Shown: positions 17,735 through 26,969, numbered from the stretch's first letter. The stretch: 64,000 bases of DNA from Sediminispirochaeta bajacaliforniensis DSM 16054 (GCF_000378205.1 NZ_KB899411.1:124001-188000), one strand, 5' to 3'. Numbers and translations are program-made. The notes: a model not told the origin generated them from the letters alone.

Positions 17735-17762
17735 AAAGCCGCCTACATAAGCAGGCGGCTTT
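17735..17762 (-). terminator. Rho-independent terminator of the opuA operon
   Basis: AAAGCCGCCT and AGGCGGCTTT form a 10-bp stem with an 8-nt loop, followed on the minus strand by a T-run. It lies 26 bp past the opuAC stop and insulates the opu operon from the tolC operon. Confidence 0.85.
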
Positions 17763-17788
17763 GTCTATTCATCTTTGGTCGGGTCGTA

Positions 17789-18691
17789 TTATGGAATCCA
17801 ACTATCAATGAGGTCGGAATGATCGTTCATCCACTGACGTGCAACAACTTCGATATCGTCGTCAGACTCTTCAATTTTGACCATCAGGTCTCCAAGCTGA
17901 GCCTCATCAAAAAACATATTTGATAGAAATGTGGCAAGGGTAGGCTTATCTTCGCGGATGTTTTTGCGGGCCATAATATGGATATTACCTTTTCCCCATA
18001 CCGTTTTATCCGGGTCCTGCTGTAGAAACTTCAGATCCCACTTTCCGAACATCCAGTGCGGGGTCCAGCCGGTAACGACGATCGGCTCTTTTTTTGCATA
18101 GGCATCCTTTAAAGCGGCCGCCATCGCGGGGCCACTGGAAGACATAAGACTGAGTTCGAGATCGTAAAGATCAATAACCTCTTCGGTGGTCTTCATAACA
18201 CCGGCCCCGGCATCGATACCGGTAATCTTGCCGCCGAGATCATCCTTAATGGAATTAAGCTCGCTGATCTTGTCGATCGACATGTATGCAGGAACAACAA
18301 GACCGCTTTGGGTCCCTTCGAAGACATGTCCCAAATCTACGATATCGTCTTTGTACTCATCGTAATAATCCTTATGAAGAACCGGGAGCCATGTCTCCAT
18401 AAAGGCATCTTTGTCTCCCTGTGCAATGGAAACATACCCCGGGGCTACATCGGTGGCGGTGATGGTGACGTCATAACCCATCTTATCCTCGAGCACCACC
18501 TTCGCAAGGTTGGTGTAAGCAACCCCCTCTGCCCAATTGACGTACACAAGTTCAGCTGTTTTTTCTTCGGCAGGGGCTGCGCTTTCCGCCGAAGCAGATT
18601 CGGTAGCTTCCTCATCTTTCTGAGAGCAAGAGACTGCAAACACGAGGGTCACGGCCATCAGTGCAAGCAACAATTTGTTAGTAAACTTCAT
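17789..18691 (-). CDS. opuAC: Glycine betaine/proline ABC transporter, substrate-binding lipoprotein
   Basis: A 300-aa lipoprotein: MKFTNKLLLALMAVTLVFAVSC carries a signal peptide ending in a lipobox cysteine, and an acidic Ser/Ala-rich linker follows. The body matches the OpuAC/ProX type II fold, with betaine-cage aromatic residues in VYVNWAEGVAYTN and VVTGWTPHWMFGKWDL. I start at ATG 18691 behind AGGAGG; the frame is open upstream to 18757 but without a ribosome site. It is last in the opuAA-AB-AC operon and would deliver osmoprotectant to the permease. Confidence 0.9.
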   Translation of the reverse strand: MKFTNKLLLALMAVTLVFAVSCSQKDEEATESASAESAAPAEEKTAELVYVNWAEGVAYTNLAKVVLEDKMGYDVTITATDVAPGYVSIAQGDKDAFMETWLPVLHKDYYDEYKDDIVDLGHVFEGTQSGLVVPAYMSIDKISELNSIKDDLGGKITGIDAGAGVMKTTEEVIDLYDLELSLMSSSGPAMAAALKDAYAKKEPIVVTGWTPHWMFGKWDLKFLQQDPDKTVWGKGNIHIMARKNIREDKPTLATFLSNMFFDEAQLGDLMVKIEESDDDIEVVARQWMNDHSDLIDSWIP

Positions 18692-18725
18692 GAAACCTCC
18701 TGAAAAAAAGTTCATCATTATATCC

Positions 18726-19580
18726 TTAACGCCGACGAGTGCCGGCGACTTTTCCAAGTGCCTGGGTTACCCTGTCGAGGTACATTGCGAGTATGACTAT
18801 GGCAATTCCCCCTTCAAAACCCTGATCAATTTTTAACTGTGTAATGCCCTTAAGAACCTCATTTCCAAGGCCTCCGGCACCGATCATACCGGCGATGACT
18901 ACCATGGAAAGGGCCAGCATGATGGTCTGATTCACCCCGGCAAGGATGGTGGGAAGGGCTACCGGTAGTTCCGCCTTAAGAAGCATTTGATGGCTTGTGG
19001 CCCCAAAGCTTTTGGCAGCCTCCTTAATCTCCTTGGGGACCTGGCGGATACCGAGGTTGGTAAGTCGAACCGAAGGAGGCATGGCAAAAATCAACGTGGC
19101 AACGACACCGGGAACCGGCCCAAGCTTGAAAAAAAGTACGGCTGGAATCAGGTAGACAAAGGCCGGCAGGGTCTGCATAAAGTCAAGGACGGGGCGCACA
19201 ATACGCTGTACCGTATCCTTTTTCGAAGACCAAATTCCAACCGGTACAGCAATGAGCAAAGCAAGGATGACGGAGGTCACCACGAGGGAGAGGGTTTCCA
19301 TAGTTTCCCCCCATAAGCCCATGATCCAGATAAGAGAAAACCCAATAAAGCTCAGGATTCCTGCACCACGACTAACAAGCAACCAGGCAAGGACCGCAAG
19401 CAAAAGAACCAAAACAATCGGTGGCGGAAAAGAGAAGACGGCCAAGAACGCACTTAGAACAGCTTGAACAATAGCACTTACGCCGTCGAAAAAGCCGTCC
19501 CAATGGAGGGTCATCCAATCGATAATAGTCTCGAACCATCCACCGACATCCAAAATATCTCGTAACGTCTCCAATATCAT
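18726..19580 (-). CDS. opuAB: Glycine betaine/proline ABC transporter permease
   Basis: A 284-aa ProW/OpuAB-type permease. Hydrophobic helices are interrupted by the EAA-type loop KEIKEAAKSFGATSHQMLLKAELPVALPTILAGVNQ, which couples to the ATPase. An N-terminal amphipathic segment precedes the first helix. It overlaps the ATPase gene by 4 bp, so it is translationally coupled. Normal length for the family. Confidence 0.92.
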   Translation of the reverse strand: MILETLRDILDVGGWFETIIDWMTLHWDGFFDGVSAIVQAVLSAFLAVFSFPPPIVLVLLLAVLAWLLVSRGAGILSFIGFSLIWIMGLWGETMETLSLVVTSVILALLIAVPVGIWSSKKDTVQRIVRPVLDFMQTLPAFVYLIPAVLFFKLGPVPGVVATLIFAMPPSVRLTNLGIRQVPKEIKEAAKSFGATSHQMLLKAELPVALPTILAGVNQTIMLALSMVVIAGMIGAGGLGNEVLKGITQLKIDQGFEGGIAIVILAMYLDRVTQALGKVAGTRRR

Positions 19581-20836
19581 ATGTCCTCTCCTCCGTTTCC
19601 GTTCTGTTCAATGAACTCACTGAGGAAGACAGGACCACCGTCGTCGTTTTCGTCGCTCACCTCGGCGATAATCGCACCTCTATCCACGGCTCCATGGAAA
19701 ACCCCATCATCGTCGATCACGGCAATGGGATATTCTGAATTGAAAGCCACCGAAAGCAACTCCGATATCGGAGTTGCCGGATGTGTGGTGTACACCTGAT
19801 CAACAAGAATCGATTCCAGGCTTTTTATCTTCTGTTTCTGGAGACGCACCGTATCATCGATCTTCACAATACCAAGCAATTTCCTATCCGAATCAACAAC
19901 ACCGATACGATCCATGGAAGCCTTTTCCATCAAACGAGTTGCAGTTCCGGGTCCATCTTTATCGATATTCACGACTTGCGCGTTTCGCATAATCGAAGAG
20001 ACGGTGATAATCTTTGTCTTATCCACGTTCTGAACGAATGCCTTTACATAATCATCTGCGGGATCGGAAAGAATTTCTTCCGGAGTTCCAATCTGTCTGA
20101 TAACACCTCCGGGACCAAGAATGAGTATACGGTCGCCAAGTTTGAGGGCCTCATCAAGATCGTGAGTGATAAAAACGATGGTCTTATGCATCTTAGCCTG
20201 AAGACTTAAAAGCTCATCCTGCATCTGTGTCCTGATAAGAGGATCCAGAGCGCTGAAGGCCTCATCCATCAGAAGCACTTCAGGATCGTTTGCAAGGGCC
20301 CTGGCAAGCCCGACCCGCTGCTGCATACCACCGGAAAGCTCGTCGGGCATACTCTTTTCGTAGCCTTTTAAACCTACCAGGTCCAGAGAAGAGAAGGCCT
20401 TCTCCCGCCTGGTTTTTTTGTCCATACCACTGATTTCGAGTCCGAATTCCACATTTTCAAGCACTGTTCGATGCGGAAGCAGGCCAAAATGCTGAAAAAC
20501 CATCGAGAGGGTATACCTTCGGACCTTCCGCAACTGTTCTTTGTCCATATCGAGAATATTTTCCCCATCGATCAGAATCCTTCCTGCCGTGGGATTTATC
20601 AGACGATTCAGGCAACGGATAAGCGTTGATTTACCACTTCCCGAAAGCCCCATAATGACAAAGGTCTCCCTCTTTCCAATTTCAAAGCTGACATCGTTGA
20701 CAGCAACGACACAGCCGCTTTTTTTGAGAATCTCCTCTTTTGTCCGTCCCTGCTCAAGGAGGGGAAAAACCCGTTTGGGGTTCGGACCAAAAATTTTGTA
20801 AAGATTCTCAATTTTAATCTTTACCTCGTGTTCCAT
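19577..20836 (-). CDS. opuAA: Glycine betaine/proline ABC transporter ATPase with tandem CBS domains
   Basis: A 419-aa ATPase of the ProV/OpuAA type. It has the family N-terminus (NLYKIFGPNPKRVFPLLEQGRTKEEIL), Walker A GLSGSGKST near residue 66, Q-loop VFQHFGLLPHRTV, signature LSGGMQQRVG and Walker B VLLMDEAFSALD. A C-terminal pair of CBS domains (about residues 280-400) in relatives senses ionic strength or cyclic-di-AMP. It is first in the opu operon, behind an extremely AT-rich promoter region. Osmotic regulation is therefore expected at both transcription and activity. Confidence 0.93.
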   Translation of the reverse strand: MEHEVKIKIENLYKIFGPNPKRVFPLLEQGRTKEEILKKSGCVVAVNDVSFEIGKRETFVIMGLSGSGKSTLIRCLNRLINPTAGRILIDGENILDMDKEQLRKVRRYTLSMVFQHFGLLPHRTVLENVEFGLEISGMDKKTRREKAFSSLDLVGLKGYEKSMPDELSGGMQQRVGLARALANDPEVLLMDEAFSALDPLIRTQMQDELLSLQAKMHKTIVFITHDLDEALKLGDRILILGPGGVIRQIGTPEEILSDPADDYVKAFVQNVDKTKIITVSSIMRNAQVVNIDKDGPGTATRLMEKASMDRIGVVDSDRKLLGIVKIDDTVRLQKQKIKSLESILVDQVYTTHPATPISELLSVAFNSEYPIAVIDDDGVFHGAVDRGAIIAEVSDENDDGGPVFLSEFIEQNGNGGEDI

Positions 20837-21103
20837 TCAATGTCCTTATATATACTGTTCATATCATTTCCCGGATATTTACTCTTATATATTATATAAT
20901 TATACAGATAAGGTCAAGTTATGTGCTTTTTAATTCTTTTATTTATATGTATTTATATATCATAAACATATTTATCTCTATTTACTCTATAAATTTATTT
21001 TCAATTCTATTATTTATTTGTCTACTTATTAGATCCCGATGTTATTCCGTCTTGACCTTTTCGAGCAAGCCCTGGATACTTTTCTGAAAGAGGAAAACGC
21101 CAT
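20837..21103. promoter_or_regulatory. Very AT-rich divergent intergenic region (opuA / lipase)
   Basis: This gap of 267 bp is dominated by A and T. For the minus-strand opu operon, TTGACC (20917-20912) pairs with TAATAT (20894-20889) at 17 bp, or with TATAAT at 15 bp. For the plus-strand hydrolase, TTGACC (21052-21057) pairs with GATACT (21075-21080) at 17 bp. TATTTACTCT is repeated at 20876 and 20979. The composition suggests intrinsically curved DNA or a UP element, as often found at osmotically controlled promoters. Confidence 0.45.
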
Positions 21104-21952
21104 ATGACAGAACATAATGAATCGATACAGGGGTTCGACGGAGGAAACCGGCTTCTTCGTATCTGGTCGGCAGAATCCTTCGAAAGGAAGGCCCCAAAGG
21201 GGATTATTTTTATTTCCCACGGCTATGCCGAACATTCGGGACGATACCGAGGACTTGCCGAAGTGCTCACCTCATCAGGTTTCAAGGTTGTAGCCCATGA
21301 CCATTACGGGCACGGACAATCCGGCGGAAAGCGGGCGGATATTCCTCGTTTTGAATGCTACCTCGACGACCTGATGTTGGTCATACGATCTCAGGAGAAG
21401 GAAACGCCCGGGCTTCCTGTTATTCTGCTCGGACACAGCATGGGAGGCGCCATTGTAACAGCCTTTGCCTGCCGTCACCCCGACAAGATCGATGCACTTA
21501 TTCTCTCCGGCGCTGCAATACGCAACGAGGCAGGGGCCTCCCTTCCCTTACGATGGGGTGCAACGGTACTTGCGGCTTGGGCACCGAATATGGGTGTGCG
21601 CCCTTTCGATACAGCAGGAATCAGCAGAGACACTCATGTCGTAGAGGCCTATGTGGCGGACCCACTGGTCTATACCGGTCCCATGAAGGCGCGGATGGGC
21701 AGGGAAATGTTGAGGATATCCAAACTAACGAGTGCGGAGAAACTGGCGCGAGTTAGGGTGCCTGCCCTTATCCTGCACGGAAGTGCAGACAGAATCGTCG
21801 ACCCCGGATGCAGCAGATTGCTGCTTAAGGGCCTGGGATCAACGGACAAGAGACTGGAAATTTTCGACGGCTTATACCACGAAATTCTCAACGAACCGGA
21901 AAAACAAAAGGTCTTCGCCACCATCTCCATCTGGCTGGCAGAACACTTCTGA
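21104..21952 (+). CDS. Alpha/beta hydrolase, monoacylglycerol lipase/lysophospholipase-like
   Basis: A 282-aa serine hydrolase with the MGLL/PldB (Hydrolase_4) layout. The oxyanion motif is FISHGYAEHSGRYRGLAEVL near residue 32, the nucleophile elbow is ILLGHSMGGAIV, the acid residue is in LILHGSADRIVDP, and the catalytic histidine is in DGLYHEILNEPE at the end. No signal peptide, so cytoplasmic or peripheral. It likely releases fatty acid from monoglycerides or lysophospholipids. Monocistronic and convergent with topA, with only 2 bp between stop codons. Confidence 0.87.
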   Translation: MTEHNESIQGFDGGNRLLRIWSAESFERKAPKGIIFISHGYAEHSGRYRGLAEVLTSSGFKVVAHDHYGHGQSGGKRADIPRFECYLDDLMLVIRSQEKETPGLPVILLGHSMGGAIVTAFACRHPDKIDALILSGAAIRNEAGASLPLRWGATVLAAWAPNMGVRPFDTAGISRDTHVVEAYVADPLVYTGPMKARMGREMLRISKLTSAEKLARVRVPALILHGSADRIVDPGCSRLLLKGLGSTDKRLEIFDGLYHEILNEPEKQKVFATISIWLAEHF

Positions 21953-21954
21953 TC

Positions 21955-24516
21955 CTACTTTTTCCCCTTGGCCTTAGAAGCCGTGGTGATAATTTCAAGG
22001 ACCTCTTCCGAAGAAAGTTTTTCGATCGCCTCTTTCTCTCGTTTGTCATCCGGAAGCCGAATGTTCTTTGCACCGCATTTAATATATGGTCCGTACTTTC
22101 CGTCGTATACGGCAACCTTGCGTCCTCCATCAGCAATGGCTCCAAAATCCTTCAGAACGGAAACTCCTCCCCTACCCCGCTTCGGTTCGGCAAGGATTTC
22201 GAGGGCCCGATCAAGGCCTATCGTAAAAAGATCGTCATCTTTCTTCAATGAACGAAATTCTCCGTCATGGAGGACATAGGGCCCGAAACGGCCGTCGTTC
22301 ACCAAAACCTCTTTACCGGTTTCGGGGTTGATGCCGAGGAGTCGCGGGAGACTTAGGCGCTGCAGAGCAAGTTCAAGACTCACCTCCGAAGGCTTTACCC
22401 CCTTAGGAACAGCCGCACGTTTGGGCTTGGGATTCTCGTCGCTCTTTTCACCAAGCTGGACATAAGGGCCGTACCTACCGGTCAGGCAATAGACAGGTTC
22501 ACCGCTTTCCGGGTCGCTGCCAAGGGGTTCCGGTCCGTTTTTCTGGGCCCGAATCAACTCCTGGATCTCCTCTTCACGGAGATCCGCAGGGGCGATATCT
22601 TCCGGAATGGAGGCATGGATCTCTTCACCATCATGATGCTGCACAAGGTAGGGGCCATATTTACCGACCTTGATTCCTTCCGTGATATGCGGCAAGTCGA
22701 TGGTACGCGACTCCTCGGGTTTGATCGCCTTTTCACGATGCTCGACCCGCGTTTTCAGTCCGGAATCCCCCAAATAAAAGGAGGTCAAGTAGTCAAGCCT
22801 GTCTCGCTTTCCCACGGCAATCTGGTCGAGCGCAGCTTCCATGTCGCTTGTAAAGCTATATTCGATCATTTCCTGGAAATGGCGCTCAAGGAGCTGCACA
22901 ACGGCAAAACCGGTAAAGGTGGGAACCAGTGCATTTCCCTGCTTACGCACATATTGTCGCTCAAACAGGGTGTTGATGATGGTGGCATAGGTAGAGGGCC
23001 GGCCGATCCCAAGACTTTCAAGCTCCCGCACCAGGGTAGCTTCGGTAAAGCGGGCTGGGGGCTTGGTCTCATGGACAAGCCCCTCAAGCCCCTTCAGGCT
23101 AAGTTCCTGTCCCTCGACCAGAGGAGGAAGAAACGTCTCTTTGTCGTCGAGAGCCGCTTCGGGATCATCCTTACCTTCTACGTAGACGCGAATAAATCCG
23201 GGAAACTCGATTCTCGTTCCGGTTGCCGAAAACCGCGTCCGTCCGGCATCGATCTTTGCAGTGACAGAAACCTTTCGTGCCTCTGCCATCTGACAGGCAA
23301 GGGTCCGCTTCCAAATCAAGGTGTACAGGGATTTTTCCCTGCCGGAAAGGCCCGTTTCATCGGGATGACGGAAACGATCTCCAGCCGGGCGAATTGCCTC
23401 ATGGGCCTCCTGCGCCCCCTTGGATTTTGCAGCATACTGACGAGGAGCCTCAGAGAGATACTCCTTTCCATAAAGCTCCTGGACCGCGCTACGAGCCCCC
23501 TGGAGGGCCTCGGTACTAAGGGTCGGAGAGTCGGTTCTCATGTAGGTGATAAAGCCCTGCTCATAGAGCCGTTGAGCGGTGCGCATGGTCTCCCGTGCGG
23601 ACATTCGCAGTTTCCGGTTTCCCTCCTGCTGAAGGGTACTGGTGATAAAGGGAGGTGCAGGCCGTGTCTTGGAATGCTTCTCCGAGAGCTCGGAGACGGC
23701 CCACTGGACATCGGAAAGCTCCTTTTCCAGGCTTCGGGCAGTGGCTTCATCAACAACGACAACATTCTTTTTATTTGGCAGCAGCTTACCAGTGGCAGGA
23801 TCGAAGTCTTTACCTCCGGCAATTCTGCTGCCGTCGATGGATTCAAGTTTCGCCTCGAAACTCTTCTTTTCATCCTCAGGAAAAAGTTCAGCCTTTATAT
23901 CCCAATATACAGACTTCACAAAGGAAATTCGCTCCCGTTCCCTTTGAACAATGAGACGCAGGCCGGGGCTCTGAACCCGACCGGCAGAAAGGCCATAGGC
24001 GATTTTCTTCCAGATAAGGGGACTCAGCGTATAGCCGTAGAGACGATCAAGAATACGTCGGGTTTCCTGGGCATTGACCAGGTCCATATCGATGGCGCGT
24101 TCATTCTCCAATGCCCGTTCAATCGCCTTTTTGGTAATCTCATGAAAAACCATGCGCTTCACCGGTACCTTGGGCTGCAGCACCTCGGTGAGATGCCACG
24201 ATATGCTCTCTCCCTCACGATCTTCATCGGTGGCAAGCAGCACAAGATCAACCTCTTTGATCCGCTTCTTTAGCTCGCGGATAATCTTGCCCTTTCCCCG
24301 GGGGATGACATACAAGGGACGGAATTGATTATCGATATCGATACCGAGACGCCCCCATTCCTCCTTTTTTAACTCTTTTGGAATATCTGATGCTGATTGA
24401 GGAAGATCACGAACATGACCGACGCTTGCTTCGACAATGAAATTTTTTGGAAGAAAGCGTTTTATCGTGCGGGCCTTCGTAGGCGACTCGACAATTACCA
24501 ATGTTTTTCCGTCCAT
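21955..24516 (-). CDS. topA: DNA topoisomerase I (type IA)
   Basis: An 853-aa relaxing enzyme. The Toprim domain begins KTLVIVESPTKARTIKRFL, with its metal triad in LATDEDREGE. The active-site tyrosine is Y325 in GFITYMRTDSPTLS. The C-terminal part lacks the cysteine zinc fingers of E. coli TopA. Instead it has repeats built around GxYGPY/GRFGPY (GKYGPYLVQ, GRYGPYVQL, GRFGPYVLH, GKYGPYIKC), as in many zinc-free TopA proteins. It lies 83 bp downstream of mnmA on the same strand. Essential housekeeping gene. Confidence 0.95.
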   Translation of the reverse strand: MDGKTLVIVESPTKARTIKRFLPKNFIVEASVGHVRDLPQSASDIPKELKKEEWGRLGIDIDNQFRPLYVIPRGKGKIIRELKKRIKEVDLVLLATDEDREGESISWHLTEVLQPKVPVKRMVFHEITKKAIERALENERAIDMDLVNAQETRRILDRLYGYTLSPLIWKKIAYGLSAGRVQSPGLRLIVQRERERISFVKSVYWDIKAELFPEDEKKSFEAKLESIDGSRIAGGKDFDPATGKLLPNKKNVVVVDEATARSLEKELSDVQWAVSELSEKHSKTRPAPPFITSTLQQEGNRKLRMSARETMRTAQRLYEQGFITYMRTDSPTLSTEALQGARSAVQELYGKEYLSEAPRQYAAKSKGAQEAHEAIRPAGDRFRHPDETGLSGREKSLYTLIWKRTLACQMAEARKVSVTAKIDAGRTRFSATGTRIEFPGFIRVYVEGKDDPEAALDDKETFLPPLVEGQELSLKGLEGLVHETKPPARFTEATLVRELESLGIGRPSTYATIINTLFERQYVRKQGNALVPTFTGFAVVQLLERHFQEMIEYSFTSDMEAALDQIAVGKRDRLDYLTSFYLGDSGLKTRVEHREKAIKPEESRTIDLPHITEGIKVGKYGPYLVQHHDGEEIHASIPEDIAPADLREEEIQELIRAQKNGPEPLGSDPESGEPVYCLTGRYGPYVQLGEKSDENPKPKRAAVPKGVKPSEVSLELALQRLSLPRLLGINPETGKEVLVNDGRFGPYVLHDGEFRSLKKDDDLFTIGLDRALEILAEPKRGRGGVSVLKDFGAIADGGRKVAVYDGKYGPYIKCGAKNIRLPDDKREKEAIEKLSSEEVLEIITTASKAKGKK

Positions 24517-24599
24517 ATATCAAACCTGTCCGTAAAAATGAAAATATGCTTGCACATAACTATAATTTTTACCGGCAGGATGTAAAGGGGGAAAGAGGC

Positions 24600-25682
24600 C
24601 TATCGGTCGATGATTCCGCCGCCGATCACCAAATCATCCCGATAAAAGACGGCTGACTGGCCGGGAGTGACGGAGGCAGGCTCTTCCAGCTGAACCAGAA
24701 GCGAACCGGACTCAGACAATCCCTCGACCCGGCAGGGGACTTCTCCTGAGTTATAGCGTATTTTAACCATGCATTCGAAAGGAGGAGCATCAGGGAGATC
24801 CCAGATCACCTCGGAAAGGCTAAAACGTCGGGTACCGAACTCCCCTTTACGGGCGACAACGACCCTATTGGCATCACCATCAATTTGCGAAACATACCAC
24901 GGTCCATCCCCTAGGCCAAGCCCTTGCCTTTGACCAATGGTGTAATGCAGATAGCCGCGATGCTGCCCCAGCCGCTTGCCGGAACTATCCACAAGGTCCC
25001 CCGGACGATCAACAAATTCGGTTCCAAGACGGTTGCGAAGGAAATCGATATAACCGCCGTCGGCAAAGCAAATGTCCTGACTCTCCTTTATGCTCTTGGT
25101 CGGGAGGTTTTCACGGAGGGCAATCTCCACCACCTCTTTTTTTGTATATTCACCAAGGGGAAAACAGACATGGGGAAGAACATCCCTTGGAATTCGGTAA
25201 AGCATATAAGACTGGTCCTTGGAGGGATCAACCCCCTTGCGAATATAGGTAACCCCGTCCACCACCGCGGTTCGGGCATAGTGGCCAGTGGCGATCCGCG
25301 GCCTCTCAGTTTCACGAAGGGCCCCCTCCTCGACGAGAAGCCTGCGAACCTGATGATAAAAATCGCCGAAACGAAGCCGTTCATTACAGCGAACGCAGGG
25401 ATTTGGGGTCTCTGCACGGCGATACGTTTCCACAAAGGGATCAACAACACTTTGCCGGAAGGAACTTCGCATGTCCAGCAGGCGATAAGGAATACCGAGG
25501 TCTCTGCAGATTACCCGGGCCCGATAAATCGTCTTGGTATTGCAGCAGGGAGAGTCGTCCTGTATGTAGTGAGTGGCACCGAAGACCCTGCCTGACTGTC
25601 TGGATAGCATCCAGGCGGCAACGCTGGAATCGACACCGCCGCTAAGAGCGATAACCACAGCATCGTTGTGTGTATTGGTCAT
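24600..25682 (-). CDS. mnmA: tRNA-specific 2-thiouridylase MnmA
   Basis: A 360-aa enzyme forming s2U34 in tRNA-Lys/Glu/Gln. The PP-loop is ALSGGVDSSVAAWML (residues 13-27). The two catalytic cysteines are in NPCVRCNERLRFG and SQDICFADGGYIDFL. The C-terminal beta-barrel carries VVARKGE and IRYNSGEVPC. Length is normal. The start ATG 25682 is preceded by a weak ribosome site. Downstream topA is probably in the same transcription unit. Confidence 0.93.
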   Translation of the reverse strand: MTNTHNDAVVIALSGGVDSSVAAWMLSRQSGRVFGATHYIQDDSPCCNTKTIYRARVICRDLGIPYRLLDMRSSFRQSVVDPFVETYRRAETPNPCVRCNERLRFGDFYHQVRRLLVEEGALRETERPRIATGHYARTAVVDGVTYIRKGVDPSKDQSYMLYRIPRDVLPHVCFPLGEYTKKEVVEIALRENLPTKSIKESQDICFADGGYIDFLRNRLGTEFVDRPGDLVDSSGKRLGQHRGYLHYTIGQRQGLGLGDGPWYVSQIDGDANRVVVARKGEFGTRRFSLSEVIWDLPDAPPFECMVKIRYNSGEVPCRVEGLSESGSLLVQLEEPASVTPGQSAVFYRDDLVIGGGIIDR

Positions 25683-25723
25683 GATGATTTCTTACCAAAA
25701 TTCTATGATTTGGTAAAGTCAAC

Positions 25724-25844
25724 TACTGTCCGGAATCGTGGTGAAAAATGAATAAAATCTCCTTCGCTCGTAGTGGACGATTGACTATCTTCCTTCTTAT
25801 GCGTGAGCGTAAAGGTAAAGGAATCACCACGATTCCGGACACTA
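25724..25844. repeat. Full copy 1 of a short inverted-repeat element family
   Basis: A 121-bp element between mnmA and the LacI gene. The 21-bp arms (25724-25744 and 25824-25844) contain TGTCCGGAATCGTGGTGA and its reverse complement with a single mismatch at the third base (TAC at the left end, TAG when the right arm is read inward). Inside is a hairpin GGACGA-TTGACTA-TCTTCC (25775-25793). The outermost bases of the right arm are the TAG stop codon of the LacI gene. No open frame inside, so it is non-autonomous: REP/BIME-like or MITE-like. Confidence 0.8.
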
Positions 25845-26876
25845 TGGGCAGCTCTCCCGCTCAATCAACTGCGGCTTGACAATAAGCTGCATAGGCGGAT
25901 CCCCAGCACCTTCAATTAATTCCACAAGACGAGCACAAGCAAGTCCTGCATGCTCCTCCCGAGGCTGATGAATTGTGGTGAGCGGTGGATGAAAAACCGC
26001 ACCGAGCTCAGTATCATCGTAGCCGATAACCGGTATATCACCAGGAATAGAAACATTAAGGCCTTTCAACGCCTCAATACAGCCGATGGCAACAAGATCC
26101 GCCTCGGCGAAGATACCGTCAATTTCATGCAGGCGATCTTGCATCTCAAGTATCGTGCGATACCCAAATTCGAATGAAACCATTCCCTTTTTTACAAGTC
26201 GGGCATCAAAAGGGATTCCGGCCTCGGCAAGAGCACGCTTATACCCATCAGTACGCTCTTGAAACTGCGGCTCGACAGAATCTTCGCTGAGGCAGAGAAT
26301 TTTTCGACATCCAGCTTCAATCAGCCTCCGTGTTGCAAGTTCGCCACCATAGACGTGATCGGTAAAAAGATAATTCATGTGAGAATAATCATAGCTTCTC
26401 GGTTTAAAGTGAAGTACAACAAAGGGAATCCCCGATTTTTCGATGTATTCCCAATCTCCGGGGTCAATCTCGGGATGGACAATTAACAGGCCATCAATCT
26501 TTCGCCGACTAATAAGTCTGTTTATATTACTTTCACCGGTGTATTCGTTCTTGGCAAAAGTGGCGATACTGTCGATGGAAAAACGATCGAAACCATGCCG
26601 AACCCCTTGAATCAACATCCCCATATACAGCGAATTTCCAAAATAATCAAAGAGTTCGGGGAAAATCACCGCAACACTTCCCGTTCTTCCGGTAGAAAGG
26701 CTGCGGGCACTTGAATCGAAAACAAAATTCAATTCTTTGGCGATTTTCTGTATACGCTGCTTTGTGACTTGAGAAATGAGAGAACTATTGTTAAGGCTTC
26801 GCGACACCGTCGAATGGCTAACACCGGCAATTCTCGCAATATCCTTAATAGTTACCGGTTTGTGCTCCTTCTCCAT
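25842..26876 (-). CDS. LacI-family transcriptional regulator of the GH65 gene
   Basis: A 344-aa repressor. Its HTH is TIKDIARIAGVSHSTVSRSLN, with hinge ELNFVFDSSARSLSTGRTGSV and a full effector domain ending VIGYDDTELGAVFHPPLTTIHQPREEH. It is divergently transcribed from the GH65 phosphorylase, so an alpha-linked glucose disaccharide or derivative is the probable ligand. The stop codon is supplied by the end of the repeat element at 25724-25844, suggesting the element inserted at, or shaped, the gene's 3' end. Confidence 0.9.
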   Translation of the reverse strand: MEKEHKPVTIKDIARIAGVSHSTVSRSLNNSSLISQVTKQRIQKIAKELNFVFDSSARSLSTGRTGSVAVIFPELFDYFGNSLYMGMLIQGVRHGFDRFSIDSIATFAKNEYTGESNINRLISRRKIDGLLIVHPEIDPGDWEYIEKSGIPFVVLHFKPRSYDYSHMNYLFTDHVYGGELATRRLIEAGCRKILCLSEDSVEPQFQERTDGYKRALAEAGIPFDARLVKKGMVSFEFGYRTILEMQDRLHEIDGIFAEADLVAIGCIEALKGLNVSIPGDIPVIGYDDTELGAVFHPPLTTIHQPREEHAGLACARLVELIEGAGDPPMQLIVKPQLIERESCP

Positions 26877-26911
26877 CTTTCAGCTCCTGATAAAAACTGC
26901 GTCAGTATAGC

Positions 26912-26930
26912 GAAAAAAACGTTTCATTTG
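26912..26930. promoter_or_regulatory. Candidate LacI operator in the GH65/LacI divergent region
   Basis: GAAAAAAACGTTTCATTTG is centred on AAACGTTT with A-rich and T-rich flanks, the central-CpG form typical of LacI-family sites. A shortened second copy of the same string (CGAAAAAAGCGTCATTGCA, 26941-26959) follows 30 bp later. Confidence 0.4.
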
Positions 26931-26955
26931 CAGCAATAATCGAAAAAAGCGTCAT

Positions 26956-26969
26956 TGCACACGGTTGCA
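26956..26969. promoter_or_regulatory. Second candidate LacI operator upstream of GH65
   Basis: TGCACACGGTTGCA is symmetric at 10 of 14 positions around a central CG. It lies 46 bp before the GH65 start codon, suitable for repression of that promoter. Confidence 0.35.

Noticed and set aside
22615-24273. 552-codon open frame on the plus strand opposite topA
   Set aside because: It is antisense to a clear topoisomerase I with all motifs, and its translation has no recognisable domain; a by-product of topA codon bias.
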